Part shown: one piece after another, positions 17,199 through 27,433 of the stretch
Layout of the letters: every line of letters starts with the position of its first letter
How positions within the stretch are numbered: the stretch's first letter is position 1
DNA from: Demequina litoralis
Lineage (GTDB): Bacteria; Actinomycetota; Actinomycetes; Actinomycetales; Demequinaceae
Assembly: GCF_030418455.1 (NCBI RefSeq)
Contig: NZ_JAUHPW010000008.1
Location: 92,313-156,312, forward strand
Reading direction: 5' to 3'
DNA: 64,000 nucleotides
The notes under the pieces: model-generated
What the model was told of the DNA's origin: nothing
The model's input: the letters and a program-made list of their open reading frames with translations, nothing else
Database searches by the model: none
Made by a program: the position numbers and the translations under genes

Positions 17199-18104
17199 CT
17201 ACGGCCCCCACCCTCCCTCCGCGACCGTGCCGCCCACCACGGCGACGAGCAGCGGCAGCAGACCGACCGCGACGAACGCGGGCAGCAGGCACAGCGCCAA
17301 CGGCAACGTCACGCGGACGCCCAGCTCGCCGGCGGCCATCGCGGCGTCGGTCCGCGCCCGCCGCGCGGCGGACCTCGCCGCGGCGTCGAGGGAGGCCGCC
17401 GGGCTCGCGCCCGCGCGGATCGCCGGCACGAGCGCCCGGGTCAGCGGCTCCCAGCGGTCGTCACCGGGCGGCGACGGCCCGCGCGGGTCGCCGTCGAGCC
17501 GGTCCGCGACCGCCGCGAGGGCCGGCTCGCCCAGCGCCTCGCCGACCGCCCGCAACGCGCCGGCGACCGGCGCCCCGGCCGCAAGCGCGGCGGCGACCAG
17601 CGCCGCCCCGACCACCACCGCATCGTCCCCCTCCCCGGCCGCGCCGGCCCGGCCCACCAGGCGGCCCGTCCACGCCCGCCCGGCCCACGTGAGCGCCGCG
17701 CCGACCGCCAGCAGGGCCCACCCCAGGGGCGTCAACGCGAGCACGCGCACCGTGCGCGGATCGACGAGAGCACCGAGAGCGAGCCCCGCCAACGGCAGCC
17801 ACAGGAGGATCCGGGCGCTCAGCCGGGGCCCGGCCAGCGCCGCCCGCCGGAGCGCCTCGGCCTCGCGCGCGTCGGCCGCCGCCCCGGCGATCGCGAGCAG
17901 CATCGCCGCGAGCGGCGCCCCGGTGCGGGTCGCGAGCCGATCGGCGCCGGCGACCGCGCGGTCGAGGGTGTCCTGCGGGTGCGTGGGGACCGTCGCTCCG
18001 GCGCGCGCCCAGGCCGTCGGCGCCGGCAGGCCCGCGCGCAGCAGGCCCACGACGCGGGGAAGCGCGTCTTCCCAGCCGTCGTCGATGGGCGCCGCGCCGC
18101 TCAC
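17199..18104 (-). CDS. Type II secretion system F family protein (fused TadB-TadC)
   Basis: 301 residues. Two GspF-type helical domains follow each other in one chain. The first (about 1-140) starts DALPRVVGLLRAGLPAPTAWARAG and ends in a TM pair (ILLWLPLAGLALGALVD; LGWALLAVGAALTWAGRA). The second starts AALVAAALAAGAPVAGALRAVG and ends in LPLALCLLPAFVAVGLLPLL. In most actinobacterial loci TadB and TadC are two genes, so this is a fusion or a very short pair in one frame. T2SSF proteins form the inner-membrane platform that TadA drives. The GTG start overlaps the tadA stop by four bases (GTGA). Confidence 0.8.
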   Translation of the reverse strand: MSGAAPIDDGWEDALPRVVGLLRAGLPAPTAWARAGATVPTHPQDTLDRAVAGADRLATRTGAPLAAMLLAIAGAAADAREAEALRRAALAGPRLSARILLWLPLAGLALGALVDPRTVRVLALTPLGWALLAVGAALTWAGRAWTGRLVGRAGAAGEGDDAVVVGAALVAAALAAGAPVAGALRAVGEALGEPALAAVADRLDGDPRGPSPPGDDRWEPLTRALVPAIRAGASPAASLDAAARSAARRARTDAAMAAGELGVRVTLPLALCLLPAFVAVGLLPLLVAVVGGTVAEGGWGP

Positions 18105-19099
18105 GCCGCGACCCCGTCCGCGAGCGCCCGCACCCCCGGCCACGCGGGCCCGTAGCGGACGCCCGCATCGTCGCGCTCGTAGGCCGTGACGGCGGCGAGG
18201 CCGCCCGCGTCGGCACGCAGCCGGGCCACCTCGGCGACCCGCCGACCCCCGGGCGCGCGCACGACGTGGACGATCACCGCGAAGGCGGCTCCCGCCTGGG
18301 TCGCGAGCTGCACGGGGGTGAGACCCGCGAGCAACGCGAGCGCCTCGAGCCGGGCGGGCACGTCGCGCGCGGAGTTCGCGTGCAGCGTGGTGAGCGCGCC
18401 GGCGTGGCCCGTGTTGGCGGCGGCGAGCACCTCCCGCAGCTCGGACCCGCGGCACTCACCCAGGACGATGCGGTCGGGACGCATCCGCAGCGCCTCCCGC
18501 ACGAGCCGGGCGAGCGGGACGCCGCCTGCGCCCTCGACGTTGGGGCGTCGCTCGACGAGCCGCACCACGTGCGGGTGGCCGAGAGCGAGCTCGCCCGCCT
18601 CCTCGACGAGCACGATGCGCTCGCCCGGGTCGGCGAGCGCGAGCAGGGTCGCGAGCAGCGTGGTCTTGCCCGCACCCGTGCCGCCGGACACCAGGATCGG
18701 CACCCGCGCCCGCACGAGCGCGGCCAGCAGGTCCGCGACCTCTCCCGTGAGCATCCCGCCCGCGACGAGGTCCTCGACCGCGAACGGCGCGGCGCGGATG
18801 CGACGCAGCGAGATCGCGGTGCAGCCGTCCGCGACGGGAGGGAGGACCGCGTGGAGGCGGGTGCCGTCCGGGAGGCGGGCGTCGACGGTCGGCTCGGCGT
18901 CGTCGAGCCGCCTGCCGGCCGCCGCGGCGAGGCCCACCGCGAGCGCGCGCACGCCCTCGACGCCACCGCAGTCGAGCGGGCGCCGCTCGAGCCCGCGCCC
19001 ACGGTCGATCCACGCGGCGTCGGGTGCCTGGACCAGCACATCCGTGACGCCGGGCAGCGCGAGCAGCGGGGCGAGGGGTCCCGCGAGGGGGTCGGACAC
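18101..19099 (-). CDS. tadA: TadA/CpaF family pilus assembly ATPase
   Basis: 332 residues. All motifs of secretion ATPases are present: Walker A GGTGAGKTT (139-147), Asp/Glu box RIVLVEEAGEL (161-171), Walker B IVLGE (211-215) and His box TGHAGALTTLHANS (230-243). The hexameric motor powers assembly and retraction of Flp/Tad pili through the T2SSF platform encoded next. The N-domain is short, as in actinobacterial CpaF. The GTG at 19099 follows GGGGAGG. A CpaE/TadZ-like gene usually precedes tadA but is absent here; a divergent HAD phosphatase lies upstream instead. Confidence 0.92.
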   Translation of the reverse strand: MSDPLAGPLAPLLALPGVTDVLVQAPDAAWIDRGRGLERRPLDCGGVEGVRALAVGLAAAAGRRLDDAEPTVDARLPDGTRLHAVLPPVADGCTAISLRRIRAAPFAVEDLVAGGMLTGEVADLLAALVRARVPILVSGGTGAGKTTLLATLLALADPGERIVLVEEAGELALGHPHVVRLVERRPNVEGAGGVPLARLVREALRMRPDRIVLGECRGSELREVLAAANTGHAGALTTLHANSARDVPARLEALALLAGLTPVQLATQAGAAFAVIVHVVRAPGGRRVAEVARLRADAGGLAAVTAYERDDAGVRYGPAWPGVRALADGVAA

Positions 19100-19308
19100 C
19101 TCCCCAGCATCCGGCGCCGCGGCCTACCCGGGCGCGCCACGCATCGTGCCCGTGGACGGCGGCGGGGGCCGCAGGGGACGGGGACATCGGGCCGAACCGC
19201 CGCGCCGCGGCGCCCCGCCAGAGCCCCGCCGGCACCACGCCTGCGCCACCGCACCGCGCCTCACCCGCACGTCGGCGACACCCCTGCACCGCTGTCCGTG
19301 GCGGCGGT

Positions 19309-19314
19309 TAGAGT
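19309..19314 (+). promoter_or_regulatory. -10 box for leaderless HAD phosphatase mRNA
   Basis: TAGAGT, 6 nt before the ATG at 19321, with no Shine-Dalgarno: the layout of a leaderless message. Confidence 0.45.
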
Positions 19315-19320
19315 GACGCC

Positions 19321-20121
19321 ATGGCGGCATCCGGACCGCGCCGCAGCGCGGCCTTCTTCGACCTGGACAAGACCATCATCGCGAGGTCCTCGTCCATGGC
19401 CTTCTCGCGCTCGTTCTACGAGGGCGGCCTCATCACGCGCACCAAGGCGCTGCGGACCGCGTTCGCGCAGTTCCTGTTCGAGATCGGCGGCGCCGACGAG
19501 CGGCAGACCACCCGCCTGCGCGACGCGCTCAGCGAGCTGATCACCGGCTGGGACGTCGCGCACGTCGACGGCATCGTCGCGGAGACGCTGCACGAGCACA
19601 TCGACCCGATCGTCTACCAGGAGGCGCTCGACCTCATCCGCCGTCACCAGGCCAACGGCCGCGACGTGGTCATCGTGAGCGCCTCCGCGCACCAGGTGGT
19701 CGAGCCGATCGCGTCGCTGCTCGGCGCGGACGCCGTCGTCGCCTCACGCATGGAGGTCGAGGACGGGCGCTTCACGGGCGAGATCTCGTTCTACGCCTAC
19801 GGGCCGGCCAAGGCGGAGGCCATCCGCGCGCTCGCCGAGGAGCGCGGCTACGACCTCGACGCGTGCTACGCCTACTCCGACTCGATCACCGACACCCCCA
19901 TGCTCGACGAGGTGGGGCACGGCTTCGCGGTCAACCCCGATCGCGCCATGCGCCGGGCGGCACGGCGCCACGGGTGGGGCGTGCTCACGTTCCGCCGCCC
20001 GGTGGGCCTGCGGTCGCGGCCGGCCGTGCGCCCCGCGGTGGTCGCCACCGTCGCCGTGGCCGCGGTCGCGGCGGTCTGGATCCTGGCCCTCGCGGCCCGC
20101 CGCACGCCCGACGACGCGTAG
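19321..20121 (+). CDS. HAD-IB family phosphatase with C-terminal TM helix
   Basis: 266 residues. HAD motif I is AAFFDLDKTI (DxDx(T/V), catalytic Asp pair at about 15 and 17), motif II VVIVSAS, motif III Lys in GPAKAEAI, motif IV YSDSITDTPML. The motif order and length match the SerB-like IB subclass, which dephosphorylates small phosphometabolites. A C-terminal hydrophobic helix (about 238-260) after basic RRPVGLRSR should tether it to the membrane. In mycobacteria a HAD-IB gene (Rv3661) sits in the same position beside the Tad/secretion locus, so the synteny is conserved. Substrate unknown. Confidence 0.88.
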   Translation: MAASGPRRSAAFFDLDKTIIARSSSMAFSRSFYEGGLITRTKALRTAFAQFLFEIGGADERQTTRLRDALSELITGWDVAHVDGIVAETLHEHIDPIVYQEALDLIRRHQANGRDVVIVSASAHQVVEPIASLLGADAVVASRMEVEDGRFTGEISFYAYGPAKAEAIRALAEERGYDLDACYAYSDSITDTPMLDEVGHGFAVNPDRAMRRAARRHGWGVLTFRRPVGLRSRPAVRPAVVATVAVAAVAAVWILALAARRTPDDA

Positions 20122-20198
20122 CCGGACCGCCGTCCCCGCCGTGCGCTAGGGTGACGGGGCCGCCTCGCGCGGCACGCGGAGTCTGAGGGGATCACGCA

Positions 20199-20354
20199 AT
20201 GAACAAGGCACTTCTTGCTGCACTCGTGGGGGTGCTGGCGATGGGGCTCGGCATCGGCGCCGGGTGGGCGTGGGACACGATCCGCGGAGACGGCGCGGAC
20301 GCGCCCACCGCGACCCCCGACGCGTCGGTCGGAGCCGCCCCCGCATCGTCCTGA
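20199..20354 (+). CDS. Small exported/membrane protein (51 aa)
   Basis: 51 residues, read directly: MNKALLAALVGVLAMGLGIG, then AGWAWDTIRGDGADAPTATP and a Thr/Ala/Ser tail ending ASS. One N-terminal hydrophobic helix acts as signal or anchor; the rest is a short polar tail outside. GAGGGG is well placed before the ATG, and a TAGGGT -10-like box lies at 20147-20152. No family is recognised. The last codons GCA TCG TCC are a copy of the dispersed 10-mer. The next gene starts with a similar N-terminus, so the pair could be a small two-gene unit. Confidence 0.6.
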   Translation: MNKALLAALVGVLAMGLGIGAGWAWDTIRGDGADAPTATPDASVGAAPASS

Positions 20355-20459
20355 CGGGCCCGTCCCCAGATCGGGCGCTCCGGGCCCCCGAAACCGGGCG
20401 AGCCGGGTCGGGACGGACCCCCCGATGACGTATCCTCGCCACAGCCCCCTCGCGTCGCC

Positions 20460-20476
20460 GGTGGGCTGAGCCCACC
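20460..20476 (+). terminator. Perfect 7-bp hairpin before the next gene
   Basis: GGTGGGC-TGA-GCCCACC followed by CTTCTC lies after the 51-aa gene and just before the ribosome site of the gene starting at 20495. It may terminate the former or attenuate the latter. Confidence 0.45.
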
Positions 20477-20494
20477 CCTTCTCGAGGACGTCCA

Positions 20495-21454
20495 TTGCGC
20501 AAGATCCTTCTCGCCCTCGCCGCGATCATGGTCGCGCTCGCCTCGGCCGCCGCCGGCTGGTTCGGGGTGAAGGCCTGGAAGGCGTCGCAGGGCGACGAGA
20601 CGCCCGCCTCGGCACCGGTCACGAGCCAGGAGACCAGCGGCGAGACCGTGCCGCTGACGTTCCGGCTGTCCGAGGTGGAGGCCTCGGGGGACGACCTCTT
20701 CACGCCCCCGGCGTGCGGCGAGACGTGGACCCCGACGTCCGACGAGGCCAACGGCGTGCTGCCCAAGGTCGACGCGTCGCTCCGCCAGGTCGAGGGCGTC
20801 GACACGGTCACCGTGGTGCCCGGCTACACGACCTCGACCGCGGGTCTCGGCTTCCTCGCCTCCGAGGGCAGCATCATCGTGACCAGGGACGATGTGGTGG
20901 TCACCCCGGATTGGGGCGGCGAGTTCGTGCCGGAGTACTACGTCGCGACGCCGGACGAGACCACGCTGACGCAGAACAACGTCGAGATCACCGGCGCGCT
21001 GCTGTGCGACGTGGCCGACGGGCTCAACGAGGTCTGGCAGGGCTTCGACTGGTCGACCGCGACCGACGACGAGATCGCCGCCAAGCAGGCCGAGGCGGCC
21101 GCCTTCTACGCCGCGCACGAGCAGCTGCCGGCGGGCACGTACCGCGTCTACCAGTGGTCGCCGATCATCCTGGGCGAGCCCGCCGCGATCGCGCGCGTGC
21201 TGTCCGAGGAGGGCATCACCGGGCTCGCGGGCCTGCAGTACAACGCGGGCTTCACGGCGCTGTACGACGACCCGGCGGTCCAGGCGCACTGCACCGACCA
21301 GGTCGACGCCGACGGCAACCTCCTCAACCGCAGCTGCGACGTCCCCGAGGACGTGCTCGCGGACGCGCTCGAGCGCGAGGTGCCGGTCGAGTACATCGCC
21401 GACGTGCCGCCCGCCGTCGCGTTCTCGCTCGCGGCCGAGTTCACCGTCGAGTAG
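20495..21454 (+). CDS. Hypothetical exported protein with N-terminal signal anchor
   Basis: 319 residues. The start is a TTG, preceded by CGAGGA; no in-frame ATG fits. The N-terminus RKILLALAAIMVALASAAAGW is a signal sequence or anchor. The mature part is acidic and soluble, with three or four cysteines (PPACGETW, LLCDVAD, AHCTDQ, RSCDVPE) probably in disulfides, which suits an extracytoplasmic protein. No catalytic motif or known family was seen. It ends just before a good hairpin terminator. Confidence 0.75.
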   Translation: MRKILLALAAIMVALASAAAGWFGVKAWKASQGDETPASAPVTSQETSGETVPLTFRLSEVEASGDDLFTPPACGETWTPTSDEANGVLPKVDASLRQVEGVDTVTVVPGYTTSTAGLGFLASEGSIIVTRDDVVVTPDWGGEFVPEYYVATPDETTLTQNNVEITGALLCDVADGLNEVWQGFDWSTATDDEIAAKQAEAAAFYAAHEQLPAGTYRVYQWSPIILGEPAAIARVLSEEGITGLAGLQYNAGFTALYDDPAVQAHCTDQVDADGNLLNRSCDVPEDVLADALEREVPVEYIADVPPAVAFSLAAEFTVE

Positions 21455-21459
21455 GCCCG

Positions 21460-21486
21460 AGCGCCCCCCCACGCAGGTGGGGCGCT
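21460..21486 (+). terminator. Hairpin terminator
   Basis: AGCGCCCC (21460-21467) pairs with GGGGCGCT (21479-21486), 6 bp past the stop codon at 21454. Confidence 0.6.
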
Positions 21487-21578
21487 GATCCACACACGTG
21501 CCCGCATGTGGACGTCAACATGCCCACGCCTCGCACGTTTGCGCTGCTCGTGCGTGGAGAGGCGTTCGCGGGCGGGGC

Positions 21579-21854
21579 TCAGCCCGACTTGCGGCGGAAC
21601 TCCGCGTGCGGGTGGGCCGTGCCGTTGCCGTGCAGGTGCGTCGCGGGGCCCTGCGCGGACCCGCGCACTCCCCCGCCCTGGCCGTCGTTGCCGACCGCGG
21701 CGGCCATGACCTCCTGCGCGTCGCCGTCCTTCACGGACGCGAGGAAGTCCTGGGCCGAGTCGTCCTTGAGCATCCGCGCGAGCCTCCCGTGATGGAAGAT
21801 GTGGACCTCGCCGTTGGTGCGGGTCCGGTAGTCGAAACCCTCTGATCCAGTCAT
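21579..21854 (-). CDS. Small conserved actinobacterial hypothetical protein
   Basis: 91 residues. The first half, MTGSEGFDYRTRTNGEVHIF then HHGRLARMLKDDSAQDFLASV, resembles small Micrococcales proteins with a YxxRxxGEVxIxHHGR core; the C-terminal part is Gly/His-rich and may be disordered. Function unknown. The ATG at 21854 follows GGGGTG. It is divergent from acs with a 139-bp gap that contains one copy of the dispersed 10-mer. Confidence 0.65.
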   Translation of the reverse strand: MTGSEGFDYRTRTNGEVHIFHHGRLARMLKDDSAQDFLASVKDGDAQEVMAAAVGNDGQGGGVRGSAQGPATHLHGNGTAHPHAEFRRKSG

Positions 21855-21956
21855 CACCCCAGGCTCGCACGGGCGGGCCGGATGCGCGCGCGGAACCGGC
21901 GCATCGTCCCACCCGACACGGCCAACCGGTCGAATACCAGGCCGTCTAACAAAGCC

Positions 21957-21986
21957 TTCACAGGTCCGGGACCTTGGTCCTACTGT
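21957..21986 (+). promoter_or_regulatory. acs promoter, leaderless
   Basis: -35 TTCACA (21957-21962), 18-bp spacer, -10 TACTGT (21981-21986). The predicted start of transcription falls on or beside the ATG at 21994, and no Shine-Dalgarno is present, so the mRNA should be leaderless. Confidence 0.6.
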
Positions 21987-21993
21987 GACATCC

Positions 21994-23979
21994 ATGGTCA
22001 ACGTCGCCCATACACTCGAGAACCTGCACACCGAGACGCGGTCGTTCCGTCCGCACGCCGCGTTCGCCGCGCATGCCAACGCGACCGCGTACGAGTACAA
22101 GAAGGCCGGGGTGGACCGGCTGCAGTACTGGCGCGAGGCCGCGCTGCGCCTCGCCTGGAGGACCCCGTTCACGGAGATCCTCGACTGGTCGGACGCGCCC
22201 GTCGCCCGCTGGTTCCACGACGGCACGCTCAACGCGTGCGACAACGCGGTCGACCGGCACGTGCGCGAGGGCCGCGGCGACCGCGTCGCGTTCCACTTCG
22301 TCGGCGAGCCCGGCGACACCGAGACCCTCACGTACGCGGACATCCACGAGCGCGTGCAGCGGGCCGCGAACGGGCTGGCCGCGCTCGGCGTCGGCAAGGG
22401 CGACCGCGTCGCGATCTACCTGCCGCAGATCCCTGAGGCCGTGGTCGCGATGCTCGCGTGCGCACGCGTCGGCGCGATCCACTCCGTCGTGTTCGGCGGA
22501 TTCTCCGCGGACAGCCTGCGCCAGCGCATCGACGACGCCGAGGCCAAGCTGGTCATCACCGCCGACGGCGGCAACCGCCGCGGCGCCCACCTCGCGCTCA
22601 AGCCCCTGGTCGACGAGGCGATCGCCGGACACCCCGAGCAGGGCCCCGCGCCGTCGGTCGAGCACGTCCTCGTGGTCAAGCGCACCGGGCAGGAGACCGC
22701 CTGGGTCGAGGGACGCGACGTCTGGTGGCACGATGCGGTGGACCCGCAGCCGGCCTCGCACGAGCCCGTGTGGGTCGAGGCCGAGCACCCGCTGTTCATC
22801 CTCTACACGTCGGGCACCACGGGCACCCCCAAGGGCCTGTTCCATACGACGGGCGGCTACCTCACGGGCGCCGCGCACACCCACCGCATCGTCTTCGACC
22901 TCAAGGACGACGACGTCTACTGGTGCACCGCGGACGTCGGCTGGATCACCGGGCACTCGTACATCGTGTACGGGCCCATGATCAACGGCGCGACGCAGGT
23001 GCTCTACGAGGGCACCCCCAACACCCCGCACGAGGGCCGGTGGTGGGAGATCGTCGAGCAGTTCAAGGTCACCATCCTCTACACCGCGCCCACCGCGATC
23101 CGCACCTTCATGAAGTGGGGCGAGGCGATCCCGCAGCAGTACGACCTCAGCTCGCTGCGGCTGCTCGGATCGGTGGGCGAACCCATCAACCCGGAGGCGT
23201 GGATGTGGTACCGCCGGGTGATCGGCGGGGACCGCTGCCCCATCGTCGACACGTGGTGGCAGACCGAGACCGGCGCGATCATGATCTCCCCGCTCCCGGG
23301 CGTGACGGCGACCAAGCCGGGCTCCGCGATGACGCCCATGCCCGGGGTGTCGATCGACGTGGTGGACGATGCGGGACGCCCCGTCGCGAACGGCGAGGGC
23401 GGGTATCTGGTCGTCACCGAGCCGTGGCCGTCGATGCTGCGCGGGATCTGGGGCAACCGTCACCGCTACGTCTCCACGTACTGGAACCACTTCGACGGGA
23501 TGTACTTCGCGGGCGACGGCGCCAAGAAGGACGTCGACGGCGACCTGTGGCTGCTCGGGCGCGTCGACGACGTCATGAACGTGTCGGGGCACCGGCTCAC
23601 CACCACCGAGATCGAGCACTCGCTGGTCGCGCACCCGTGGGTGGCCGAGGCCGCCGTGGTGGGTGCGTCGGACGAGGTCACCGGCCAGGCGGTGGTGGCC
23701 TTCGTCATCGTGCGCGGGGATGCGCACGGGGTGCCGGAGGACGGCGAGGACGTGGCGGCGGCACTGCGCGAGCACGTGCGTCGGCAGATCGGCTCGCTCG
23801 CGAAGCCGCGCACCATCCTCGTGGTGTCCGAGGTGCCCAAGACGCGCTCCGGGAAGATCATGCGCCGCCTGCTGAGGGACGTCGCGGAGAACCGGCCCAC
23901 CGGGGACGTCACCACCCTCGCGGACCCGAGCGTCATGGAGGCGATCCGGGACGGGCTCGAGGCCGGCCGCTCCGACTGA
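21994..23979 (+). CDS. acs: Acetyl-CoA synthetase (acetate-CoA ligase)
   Basis: 661 residues, typical for Acs. The AMP-forming P-loop YTSGTTGTPKG starts at residue 271. DTWWQTETG is the A5 acetate/adenylate motif, GRVDDVMNVSGHR the hinge motif A8, and SGKIMRR holds the catalytic lysine (about 621), which is the usual site of reversible acetylation by GNAT enzymes. The enzyme makes acetyl-CoA from acetate, ATP and CoA through acetyl-AMP. GTG at 21985 is in frame, but the ATG at 21994 fits the promoter better. No regulator is adjacent. Confidence 0.97.
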   Translation: MVNVAHTLENLHTETRSFRPHAAFAAHANATAYEYKKAGVDRLQYWREAALRLAWRTPFTEILDWSDAPVARWFHDGTLNACDNAVDRHVREGRGDRVAFHFVGEPGDTETLTYADIHERVQRAANGLAALGVGKGDRVAIYLPQIPEAVVAMLACARVGAIHSVVFGGFSADSLRQRIDDAEAKLVITADGGNRRGAHLALKPLVDEAIAGHPEQGPAPSVEHVLVVKRTGQETAWVEGRDVWWHDAVDPQPASHEPVWVEAEHPLFILYTSGTTGTPKGLFHTTGGYLTGAAHTHRIVFDLKDDDVYWCTADVGWITGHSYIVYGPMINGATQVLYEGTPNTPHEGRWWEIVEQFKVTILYTAPTAIRTFMKWGEAIPQQYDLSSLRLLGSVGEPINPEAWMWYRRVIGGDRCPIVDTWWQTETGAIMISPLPGVTATKPGSAMTPMPGVSIDVVDDAGRPVANGEGGYLVVTEPWPSMLRGIWGNRHRYVSTYWNHFDGMYFAGDGAKKDVDGDLWLLGRVDDVMNVSGHRLTTTEIEHSLVAHPWVAEAAVVGASDEVTGQAVVAFVIVRGDAHGVPEDGEDVAAALREHVRRQIGSLAKPRTILVVSEVPKTRSGKIMRRLLRDVAENRPTGDVTTLADPSVMEAIRDGLEAGRSD

Positions 23980-24065
23980 GGCGGGGTGCGGGTGCGGGCG
24001 CGGCGCCGCCGAGGGGTGCCGCTCCCGGCCCCGCGGGCGTACCGTGGCGCGTGGGGAGGTCCCTC

Positions 24066-24461
24066 ATGCGCGGTGCCACTGCTCGGATGCGCGCGGCCGC
24101 GGTCGCTGCCGCGGCGATGCTCGCCCTCGCGGGATGCGGGGGCACCTCCGAGGACGCCGGGACCGACGCATCGGCCCCGCCCGCGGACGCAACCGTGGTC
24201 GAGGTGAGCGCGGTCGAGTACGGCTACACCGCGACGCCCGCGTCGGTGGATGCGGGCACCATCACGTTCGAGCTCACCAACGACGGCGGCATGTCGCACG
24301 ACCTCGTGCTCGAGGAGGATCCGGGCGGCTCGACCGCGGTGATCGGCCCCGGCGAGACCGACGCGTTCACGGTCGATCTCGAGCCCGGCACCTACACGCT
24401 GTACTGCTCGGTCGGGAACCATCGGGCGCTCGGGATGGAGATGGTGCTCGTCGTCGAGTGA
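24066..24461 (+). CDS. Cupredoxin-domain lipoprotein
   Basis: 131 residues. The signal ends in a lipobox LALAGC (Cys about 24), so it is anchored to the outer face of the membrane. The mature domain is a plastocyanin-like cupredoxin: the first His ligand is in GGMSHDLVLE, and the Cys, His and Met ligands are in LYCSVGNHRALGM (C-x4-H-x4-M). This gives a type 1 blue-copper site for electron transfer or copper binding. GGGGAGG precedes the ATG, with a TACCGT -10-like box at 24040-24045. It is downstream of acs in the same direction but has its own promoter. Confidence 0.88.
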   Translation: MRGATARMRAAAVAAAAMLALAGCGGTSEDAGTDASAPPADATVVEVSAVEYGYTATPASVDAGTITFELTNDGGMSHDLVLEEDPGGSTAVIGPGETDAFTVDLEPGTYTLYCSVGNHRALGMEMVLVVE

Positions 24462-24486
24462 GGGGCGGTGGGCGTGCGGCCGGCGG

Positions 24487-24591
24487 GGTCGTGGCTCGCG
24501 GAGCCGTGGCCGGTCGGTTCGTGGCCGGCGCGGTCGTGGCCGGCGCGGTCGTGGCTCGAGGTGTCGTGGCTCGCGGGGCCGTGGCCGCGGC
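24487..24591. repeat. GC-rich tandem array, 15-bp unit, seven copies
   Basis: Seven 15-bp units based on GGTCGTGGC(C/T)(C/G)GCG fill the gap after the cupredoxin gene. The period is a multiple of three, so all frames stay open without implying a gene. It is followed 24 bp later by the palindromic module. Confidence 0.8.
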
Positions 24592-24614
24592 GACGCGTGA
24601 CGCCTTCTCGATCC

Positions 24615-24640
24615 GCTGTTTCAGGAATCCCTTGAACAGC
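24615..24640. repeat. Dispersed palindromic module, copy 2 (arms fused, no spacer)
   Basis: GCTGTT (24615-24620) and AACAGC (24635-24640) close an imperfect 26-bp palindrome with TCAGGAATCCCTTG in the centre. Either strand matches the arms of the modules at 8320-8434 and 41784-41893. A GCC-triplet run follows at about 24690-24720. Confidence 0.65.
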
Positions 24641-24687
24641 CGGAAGCGAACGGGAGCCGCCACGCGACACGCCAGCCGCCGCCAGCG

Positions 24688-24720
<33 letters not shown>

Positions 24721-24724
24721 AATC

Positions 24725-26400
<1,676 letters not shown>

Positions 26401-26404
<4 letters not shown>

Positions 26405-27432
26405 AGCGCCGCCTCCTTGGTCGTCTCGGGGGTGGCTGCCGTCGCCGGGTCCTCGTCGGGGCCCACGTCGACGCCGAGGTCCTCGACGGGCTCGGCTCCC
26501 GCGGCCCGCTTGCGCAGGCGCGGGTCGGCGAGGTCGTTGAGGCTCTCGCCCACGAGCGTGAGGCCGAGCACCACGAGCACAATGGCCGTGCCGGGGAACA
26601 CCGAGGTCCACCAGATCCCGGAGGTGACGTCGGACACGGCCTTGTTGAGGTCGTAGCCCCACTCGGCGGCCGCGGTCGGCTCGATGCCGAAGCCCAGGAA
26701 GCCCAGGCCGGCGAGCGTGAGGATCGCCTCCGACGCGTTGAGCGTGAGGATGAGCGGCAGCGTGCGCGTGGAGTTGCGCAGCACGTGGCGGACCATGATG
26801 CGCGCGTGGCCCGCGCCGATCACCCGCGCCGACTCGACGAAGGCCTCCGACTTGATGCGGATCACCTCGGCGCGCGTGACGCGCAGGTACTGCGGGATGA
26901 AGATCACCGTGATCGACAGCGCGGCGGCGAGGATGCCGCCCCACATGCTCGACTGGCCTCCCGAGATCACGATCGCGAGGACGATCGCGAGCAGCAGCGA
27001 CGGGAACGCGTAGATCGCGTCCGCGATGACGACGAGCGTGCGGTCCAGCCAGCCGCCGAAGTAGCCGGAGATCAGGCCCAGCGTCACACCGACGAGGATC
27101 GACGCGACGACGGCGACGATGATGACGAGCAACGCGGTGCGCGAGCCCCAGATGAGGCGCGACAGCACGTCGTAGCCGCCCTGCGTGGTGCCGAGCCAGT
27201 GCTCGGCGGACGGCGGCTGCTGCGCGCCGAACGCCCCGTCGTGCCCGCGTAGCTGCGAGAAGCCGTAGGGGGCGAGCGCGGGCGCGAGGATCGCGGTGAG
27301 CACGAAGATCGCCGTGAGCACGAGGCCGGTGACGAGCATGCCGCGCTGGAGGCCCACGCTCTGGCGCAGCTGCGCGAGGACAGGAAGGCGCGTCCAGCGG
27401 GACGCGCGGGGGGACGATGCGGTGGCGGCCAC
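26401..27432 (-). CDS. dppC: Dipeptide/oligopeptide ABC transporter permease (DppC-like)
   Basis: 343 residues, about six TM helices. The N-terminus carries the OppC/DppC extension before the first helix; LGTTQGGYDVLSRLIWGSRTALLV is the usual entry to the membrane domain (shown in part), and EAFVESARVIGAGHARIMVRH is the EAA loop that contacts the ATPase. The GTG start is one base after the upstream permease stop and follows GGTGAGG. An acidic tail of about 35 residues is unusual. Substrate specificity lies in the binding protein encoded first in the operon. Confidence 0.92.
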
Positions 27433-27433
27433 G

